Below are positions 5,056 to 9,724 of a DNA stretch of 9,724 nucleotides, one piece after another. The translations under genes and the position numbers were made by a program. The first letter of the stretch is position 1; the number at the start of each line of letters is the position of its first letter. The notes below the pieces were generated by a model. The model was not told where the DNA came from. It made no database searches and worked only from the letters and a program-made list of their open reading frames with translations. Origin of the DNA: Chloroflexota bacterium. Its GTDB lineage: Bacteria; Chloroflexota; Dehalococcoidia; UBA6926; JACQUM01. The stretch covers positions 1-9,724 of the forward strand of contig JACQUM010000117.1 in NCBI GenBank assembly GCA_016210295.1, read 5' to 3'.

Positions 5056-5373
5056 TCAAACGTACGGCCCCAGGTGCATGCCTCCCAGGACGTGGACGTG
5101 AGCGTGGTGCTGGCTCTGCATGGCGTCGTGGCCAAAGTTCGACAGGATGCGAAAGCCGTTGGGACACAGCTTCTCCCCGAGCTCCACGGCGACACGCCCC
5201 ACTTTCCCCAAGTCGGCCCACAACTCCTTCTGGTTGAGGTGCTTCTTGGGCACCACCAGGAGCATGATGGGGGTCCAGTGAAGGCGGTTCTCGAAGACGA
5301 TGACATCCTCGTCCTCGTAGTGGACCCTGGCGGGCTCACGGCGGGCGATGATTTCGCAGAAGATGCAGTACAT
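5056..5373 (-). CDS. HINT-type HIT-family purine nucleotide phosphoramidase-like protein
   Basis: A short (about 105 residues) cytoplasmic HIT protein of the HINT branch, whose members hydrolyse nucleoside phosphoramidates and acyl-adenylates as homodimers. It opens with MYCIFCEIIARREPA, where the CxxC pair may bind zinc. Further motifs are VHYEDEDVIVFENRLHWTPIML (split), LVVPKKHL, and the catalytic HHAHVHVLGGMHLG near the end, with the H-x-H-x-H triad. I place the start at the ATG at 5373: GAGGGG on the minus strand is 5 nt from it, while the in-frame GTG at 5379 overlaps that site. The usual intermediate and C-terminal segments are a little shorter than in E. coli HinT. It converges on tRNA-Gln and is a different branch from the HIT protein at 4353, so a recent duplication is unlikely. 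Confidence 0.92.
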   Translation of the reverse strand: MYCIFCEIIARREPARVHYEDEDVIVFENRLHWTPIMLLVVPKKHLNQKELWADLGKVGRVAVELGEKLCPNGFRILSNFGHDAMQSQHHAHVHVLGGMHLGPYV

Positions 5374-5398
5374 ACGCACCCCTCGGAAAGCTACGCCG

Positions 5399-5404
5399 AT
5401 TGTA
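5399..5404 (-). promoter_or_regulatory. Candidate -10 box for the minus-strand HIT gene
   Basis: TACAAT on the minus strand is a 5-of-6 match to the -10 consensus, 25 nt before the ATG. No recognisable -35 element is found 16-18 nt upstream, so support is partial. Confidence 0.35.
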
Positions 5405-5485
5405 CCCTAACAAAGGCAGACACCCGCCGGGGGCAACCTTGCCGCGAAGGAACAACATTGTCCCCCCGTGCGCGATGGCCTGCCA

Positions 5486-5513
5486 TTGACACCCTCTTCC
5501 GGGTGCGTATCCT
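5486..5513 (+). promoter_or_regulatory. Sigma-70 promoter of the dgt-dnaG-rpoD operon
   Basis: TTGACA (5486-5491), a 16-nt spacer and TATCCT (5508-5513, 4 of 6) form the best promoter in the window. Transcription near 5520 gives a 55-nt leader to the dgt start. A second TTGACA lies at 5528-5533, but it has no good -10, and a start from it would fall inside the dgt ribosome-binding site, so the upstream one is preferred. Confidence 0.6.
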
Positions 5514-5574
5514 TACTTTTGGTGCTCTTGACAGGGCGTCTTTTCATTTCCACATAGCAGGGGAGGCCTTCCGG

Positions 5575-6657
5575 ATGCTGGGGGACCGTGTCCGACTCCA
5601 GTTGGAAGAAGAGGAATCCCGCCTTTCCCCCTTCGCCCAGCGTAGCCGCCTCTCCCAGGGGCGCCGCTTACCCGAGGAACCTTCCCCCCTCCGCACCGAG
5701 TACATGCGGGACAGAGACCGCATCATCCACTCCAAGGCCTTCCGACGACTCAAGCACAAGACCCAGGTCTTCATCGCCCCCGTCGGCGACCACTACGTCA
5801 CGCGCCTGACCCACACTATCGAGGTCTCCCAGGTGGCCCGCACCATCTCCCGCGCTCTGCGCTTGAACGAGGACCTGACCGAGGCTATCGCCCTGGGACA
5901 CGACTTGGGCCACACCCCCTTCGGACACATCGGCGAGGAGGTCTTGGACACTCTCCTTCCCGGCGGGTTCCATCACGCCGAGCAGAGCCTCCGCATCGTG
6001 GATGAGCTAGAGAAGGAAGGACAGGGACTCAATCTCACCTGGGAGGTCCGTCAGGGCATCCTGCACCATTCCAAGGGGCGTCTGGCCCTCCTCGGCCCCG
6101 AGTGGACGGCGCCGGACACCCTGGAGGCGCAGGTCTGCAAGCTGGCGGACTCCGTGGCCTACGTCAACCATGACATCGGCGACGCGGTGCGGGCCGGCTA
6201 CATCATCGAAGAGCAGCTCCCCGCAAAAGTGCGTCAAGTGTTGGGGACCCGCCACTCCGAACGGCTCAACACCATCGTCACCGCCATCGTCGAGGAGTCA
6301 TGGGCCGCCCGCGGAGAGACCTCTCTTCCTCAAGGCGAGCGACCCGCCATCCTCATGGCCGGAGACGTGCTGGATGCGGTGAACGAGCTCCGGGAGTTCC
6401 TTTTCCGAAAGGTCTACCTCCCCAGTGGACAGTCTGAAGACGGCCGCCGCGCCCGCGAGACGGTGCACCTCCTCTGGGACTCCTTCACCCAGTCCCCTGA
6501 AACGATCCCCTCGGAATACGGCCACGAGGAAGATACCCCAGAGCGGCGGGTGGCCGACTACATCTCAGGCATGACGGACGGTTTCGCTCTCCGCGCAGCC
6601 TCGGCCCTCCGTCCGGAGCGTCCGGCTATGACATCGAATAGGACACCCGCCATATGA
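5575..6657 (+). CDS. dgt: Deoxyguanosinetriphosphate triphosphohydrolase-like HD protein
   Basis: A 360-residue cytoplasmic metal-dependent phosphohydrolase that converts dGTP, or dNTPs more generally, into the deoxynucleoside and triphosphate. The N-terminal signature EYMRDRDRIIHSKAFRRLKH (residues 42-61) and KTQVFIAPVGDHYVTRLTH (62-80) are typical of the dGTPase family. The HD metal site is built from H80, H109-D110 in LGHDLGHTPFGH (107-118) and probably D192 in LADSVAYVNHD. The frame is open back to 5041, but that extension is antisense to the HIT gene; the ATG at 5575 with GGGGAGG 8 nt upstream is the clear start. The stop overlaps the dnaG start as ATGA. It belongs to the shorter, non-enteric dGTPase group, for which dNTP preference and activation by other nucleotides vary. 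Placement before dnaG suggests a role in matching nucleotide pools to replication. Confidence 0.95.
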   Translation: MLGDRVRLQLEEEESRLSPFAQRSRLSQGRRLPEEPSPLRTEYMRDRDRIIHSKAFRRLKHKTQVFIAPVGDHYVTRLTHTIEVSQVARTISRALRLNEDLTEAIALGHDLGHTPFGHIGEEVLDTLLPGGFHHAEQSLRIVDELEKEGQGLNLTWEVRQGILHHSKGRLALLGPEWTAPDTLEAQVCKLADSVAYVNHDIGDAVRAGYIIEEQLPAKVRQVLGTRHSERLNTIVTAIVEESWAARGETSLPQGERPAILMAGDVLDAVNELREFLFRKVYLPSGQSEDGRRARETVHLLWDSFTQSPETIPSEYGHEEDTPERRVADYISGMTDGFALRAASALRPERPAMTSNRTPAI

Positions 6658-8519
6658 GCGTCATCGACGACATCAAGGGCCAGCTAGACATCGTCGCCAT
6701 CGTGGGGGAGAGGGTTCCTCTGACGAAGGCAGGGCGCAACTTCAAGGCCTCCTGTCCCTTCCACACCGAGCGGACCCCCTCCTTCTACGTCTTCCCCGAG
6801 CGCGGCACCTGGCGGTGTTTCGGCGCCTGCGCCACGGGCGGCGACCTCTTCTCCTTTCTTCAACGCGCCGAAAACATCACATTCGCCGAGGCCCTCCGGC
6901 GCCTCGCCGATCGGGCCGGCGTGACCCTCCCGACACCGCGAGTGGCTGCCCAAGAGGAGCAGACCCACCGCGTCCTCTTCGACCTGAACCAGGAGGCCGC
7001 CGACTACTTCCACCGGATCCTCGCCTACTCCCCCGCTGGCGAGCAGACTCTCCGCTACCTCGCCAGTCGGGGAATCTCCCGGGAGAGCATCACCCGCTTC
7101 CAACTCGGCTTGAGCCCCAAGGGCTGGGAAATCCTGAAGAACCACCTCAGAGACCGAGGCTACGGCGAGGTAGACATACTCCAGGCGGGGCTGTTGGTCT
7201 CGCGGGAGGAGGGGGGGACCTACGACCGCTTCCGGGAGCGGCTCATGTTCCCCATCCGAGATGCCAAGGGCCGTCATATCGGCTTCGGTGCCCGCTCCCT
7301 GGACGATTCCCTGCCTAAGTACATGAACTCACCCCAGAGCCCCGTCTTCGACAAGAGTGGCGTTCTCTATGCCCTCGACGCCGCCCAGGAAGAGATTCGT
7401 GCCTCGGGACAGGCGGTCATCGTAGAAGGGTACATGGACGCCCTCCAGGCCCACCAGAGCGGATTCACCAACGTGGTCGCAGCCATGGGCACCTCCCTGA
7501 CCGAGCGGCAGGTGGGGCTTCTGAAAGGACTGGCCATCCAGTTCCTCCTTGCCCTGGACCCGGACGCCGCCGGAGAGGCGGCGACCCGGCGCAGCTTGGA
7601 AGGGGCCTGGAACATCTTCCAACGAGTGGGCGTCGCCGCGGCGGGCGTGGGAGTCCTCCATCCCAAAGATGAGCTCCCCGATCTTCGCATTATCTCCCTG
7701 CCCTCGGGGAAGGACCCCGACGAGTTGATTCGGCAGGAACCGGAGGAGTGGCTGCGGCGCGTCGCGGCTGCGACTCCCATCCTCGACTATCTTTTCTCCT
7801 GGGAAGCGTCTCGACCGGAGGCGGCGACTCCCGCGGGGAAGCAAGCCATCGTGGAGCGGCTCTTTCCCCTGATCTCCGCCCTGAAAAACCCCTTCGAGCA
7901 GAGCCGGAACTTCCACCGCCTCGCCGAAGCCCTGGGTGTGCCGGAGCGAGACCTGGAGGCAGCCATCGGCCGTCCCGGAGCCAGAGGCTCTCGCGGAGGA
8001 CGCACCCGGACCCCCCAAGCGACGGCGTCCGCTCTTCAAGCACCAGAGGGAGACACCTTGGAGGAGCACCTCCTGGCCCTGGTCCTTCGATGGCCGGACC
8101 TGCTCCCCACCGCTCTGGAAACGGTGGATCTTTGCTCCGACCATTTCCAGAGACCGGAGAACGTCGAGGCGTGGCGGGTCCTGAGCGAGCACGGCTCCAG
8201 CGAGGCCCTCTTCGATGTCTCTGACCCTACTCTCCAGGCCCACAGTCAGCGCCTCCTGGGGCTGCCCCTGCCGTCCCTCACCCCCGAGGAGCGGCGCCGC
8301 GCAATCCTGGAGACCGCTCGGCGCCTGGACGAACGGTATATCAAGCGCCTCAACGAAGAGGCGATCGAGGCCGTTGCCCGCCTTCCTCAAGAGATCGTCT
8401 CTTCAGATGCCGCCTTCGTAGCGGCGACGACAGAACGAAGCCATCGCCTCAAGGAGCTCCATGAACAGGGCCGGTGGGGGCGGTGGCGAAAGGAAGCCTT
8501 GGAAAAGGAGCGTAAATGA
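6654..8519 (+). CDS. dnaG: DNA primase
   Basis: Synthesises RNA primers for replication, working with the DnaB helicase. The 621-residue protein has the expected order. A CHC2 zinc ribbon covers about residues 30-70, with ligands C34, H37, C55 and C59; the second pair is CxxxC (CFGAC) rather than the common CxxC. An RNA-polymerase basic segment includes RFRERLMFPIRD (192-203). The TOPRIM core has EGYMD (258-262) and DPDAAG (302-307) as metal-binding acids, with SLPSGKDPDELI at 348-359. The C-terminal third (about 460-621) fits a helicase-interacting region and is poorly conserved; a low-complexity Arg/Gly stretch (440-452) marks the linker. Starts and stops overlap neighbours by 4 nt on both sides (ATGA), so translation is coupled to dgt and rpoD. 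The ribosome-binding site is weak, in keeping with coupling. Confidence 0.97.
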   Translation: MSVIDDIKGQLDIVAIVGERVPLTKAGRNFKASCPFHTERTPSFYVFPERGTWRCFGACATGGDLFSFLQRAENITFAEALRRLADRAGVTLPTPRVAAQEEQTHRVLFDLNQEAADYFHRILAYSPAGEQTLRYLASRGISRESITRFQLGLSPKGWEILKNHLRDRGYGEVDILQAGLLVSREEGGTYDRFRERLMFPIRDAKGRHIGFGARSLDDSLPKYMNSPQSPVFDKSGVLYALDAAQEEIRASGQAVIVEGYMDALQAHQSGFTNVVAAMGTSLTERQVGLLKGLAIQFLLALDPDAAGEAATRRSLEGAWNIFQRVGVAAAGVGVLHPKDELPDLRIISLPSGKDPDELIRQEPEEWLRRVAAATPILDYLFSWEASRPEAATPAGKQAIVERLFPLISALKNPFEQSRNFHRLAEALGVPERDLEAAIGRPGARGSRGGRTRTPQATASALQAPEGDTLEEHLLALVLRWPDLLPTALETVDLCSDHFQRPENVEAWRVLSEHGSSEALFDVSDPTLQAHSQRLLGLPLPSLTPEERRRAILETARRLDERYIKRLNEEAIEAVARLPQEIVSSDAAFVAATTERSHRLKELHEQGRWGRWRKEALEKERK

Positions 8520-9724
8520 GCAGGGACACAGGCCTGAGCGATTTGCCCTCTCCCTCCAACGAAGACATCTCCTCCCGCCTTCCCGAGGCCGACGCGCTGG
8601 TGAACGGCCAATCGAAGGTCATCATTGGGCCTCTGGTCCTCGAGGAGGCCGAGGAGGGGTGGCGCGTCGGCGACCCCTGGATGCTTCCGTCGCGCCCGGA
8701 ACGCGACCTCGATGTAGAGCCGGAGGCCGACACCGAAGACGCGGACATGATGGACGACCCCGTCCGCATGTACCTTCGGGAGATCGGGCGAGTATATCTG
8801 TTGACCGCCGCGGAGGAGAAGACGCTGGCACGTCAGATCGAAGGCTGGAAAGAGCTAAAGACAGTGGAGGAGGCCCTTGCCGAGGAGAAAGGCCGCCGGC
8901 CTAGCATGCGGGAGGTGGTGACCGCGCTCCTTCAGAACCTTCTGGACGAGCTTCCCCTCACCAACACCCTCGCGAAGCGGCAGGGGTATCCTGTTCCCCC
9001 TCCCTTCCTCTTCCTGGAAGCCCCCGAACTGCGCCGCATCATCGATGGCGGGACCGTCCAAGAGCAAGTCCAAAGCCTCGCCGAGGAGCTCTGCTGTCCA
9101 CCCGAGCAGGTCGGGAAAAGCATCCTCAAGCTCTCTCTCGCCTCCTGGCTCCTCCCTCCGTGTGTCATCGAGCTGATGGGGCGGAAGAAGCCGGTAAGCC
9201 AGGGGCTTTCGCTCTGGGAAGAATCGCGGCCCAGGCTTCGCGAGATCGAAGCGGCGACCCGGTCCCACTTCCGTCAGATTCGAGAGGATGGGCACCGCGC
9301 ACAGCGCCACCTGACGGAGGCGAACCTCCGCCTCGTCGTCAGCGTTGCCAAGAAGTACATCGGCCGGGGCATGAGCCTCCTCGACCTCGTCCAAGAAGGG
9401 AACATCGGCCTCATCCGCGCGGTGGAGAAGTTCGACTATCGGAAAGGCTACAAGTTCTCCACCTACGCCACCTGGTGGATCCGGCAGGCTATCACCCGTT
9501 CCATCGCCGACCAGGCGCGGACCATTCGCATCCCTGTCCACATGGTGGAGACCATCAACAAGCTCCTCCGAGAGAACCGCCGCCTGGTGCAAGAGTTCGG
9601 GCGGGAGCCCACCACCGAGGAGATCGCCAAGGAGCTAGACATCACCCCGGACAAGGTGCGAGAGATCATGAAGATCTCCCAGGAGCCAGTCAGCCTGGAG
9701 ACCCCCATCGGCGAAGAGGAAGAC
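8516..9724 (+). CDS. rpoD: RNA polymerase primary sigma factor, N-terminal part (3' end outside window)
   Basis: The housekeeping sigma factor that gives RNA polymerase its promoter specificity. 403 codons are open to the window edge. Residues 1-78 are acidic and variable, as in sigma region 1.1. Region 1.2 is DDPVRMYLREIGRVYLLT (80-97). A non-conserved insert of about 150 residues (115-262) follows, including a CC pair at 193-194. Region 2 begins at LTEANLRLVVSVAKKYIGRG (266-285) and has LLDLVQEGNIGLIRAVEKFD (288-307) and the -10-reading YKFSTYATWWIRQAITRSI (312-330). Region 3 follows (IRIPVHMVETINKL, then EPTTEEIAKEL). The window ends just after the PVSLETPIGEEED motif, so region 4, which reads the -35 box, is outside. 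AAGGAG lies 5 nt before the ATG, and the start overlaps the dnaG stop as ATGA. The insert length supports an RpoD/SigA group 1 factor. Confidence 0.96.
   Translation, partial: MSRDTGLSDLPSPSNEDISSRLPEADALVNGQSKVIIGPLVLEEAEEGWRVGDPWMLPSRPERDLDVEPEADTEDADMMDDPVRMYLREIGRVYLLTAAEEKTLARQIEGWKELKTVEEALAEEKGRRPSMREVVTALLQNLLDELPLTNTLAKRQGYPVPPPFLFLEAPELRRIIDGGTVQEQVQSLAEELCCPPEQVGKSILKLSLASWLLPPCVIELMGRKKPVSQGLSLWEESRPRLREIEAATRSHFRQIREDGHRAQRHLTEANLRLVVSVAKKYIGRGMSLLDLVQEGNIGLIRAVEKFDYRKGYKFSTYATWWIRQAITRSIADQARTIRIPVHMVETINKLLRENRRLVQEFGREPTTEEIAKELDITPDKVREIMKISQEPVSLETPIGEEED

Noticed and set aside
5528..5556. Second TTGACA promoter upstream of dgt
   Set aside because: No acceptable -10 box at 16-18 nt, and a start there would fall within the dgt ribosome-binding site. 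The promoter at 5486-5513 is preferred.
5041..5574. Upstream extension of the dgt frame to an ATG at 5041
   Set aside because: The extension lies antisense to the HINT-type gene and its promoter region and does not resemble dGTPases. The ATG at 5575 has a strong SD and matches the family start.
7329..8390. 353-codon minus-strand frame inside dnaG
   Set aside because: It is antisense to a fully recognisable primase with TOPRIM and zinc motifs; no SD or domain on the minus strand.

Overview
The window is GC-rich bacterial chromosome (clearly above 60% G+C by eye) with ordinary housekeeping content. No CRISPR array, phage module or transposase is visible. An aa3-type cytochrome c oxidase implies aerobic respiration. 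The tightly overlapping dgt-dnaG-rpoD block, the PAS-LuxR regulator and the long insert between sigma regions 1.2 and 2 would fit an aerobic member of the Chloroflexota, perhaps near the Dehalococcoidia. That placement is inference from gene style, not from a marker gene.

Layout. (1) 1-1229: end of a cytochrome oxidase operon: C-terminus of subunit I, a 70-residue subunit IV-like protein, and subunit III, closed by a hairpin terminator at 1244-1282. (2) 1311-1427: a dense run of four palindromes, bounded by a 12-bp motif whose inverted copy lies at 2462-2473. (3) 1455-2240, minus strand: a PAS-LuxR regulator with a cysteine motif. (4) 2574-2951: a small dimeric alpha/beta-barrel (ABM-like) protein. 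(5) 2952-3690: mostly non-coding. It holds a consensus -35 promoter, a leader of about 430 nt with hairpins, a 23-codon ORF with a very strong ribosome-binding site, and a strong hairpin terminator right after it. (6) 3697-4841: tag (3-methyladenine DNA glycosylase I) and a HIT-family hydrolase/phosphorylase in one transcription unit. (7) tRNA-Gln(CUG) at 4918-4991. (8) A convergent HINT-like HIT gene on the minus strand. (9) 5575-9724: dgt, dnaG and rpoD joined by two 4-nt ATGA overlaps; rpoD runs off the window.

How they fit together. The first block is respiratory. The last couples dNTP-pool control, replication priming and the primary sigma factor, a variant of the well-known macromolecular-synthesis operon. 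tag with its HIT partner looks like a repair/nucleotide-sanitation pair. The least explained part is 2952-3590, where promoter, structured leader, tiny cationic ORF and terminator together look like one undescribed small transcription unit. This is the best candidate for something new, but the evidence is sequence layout only.
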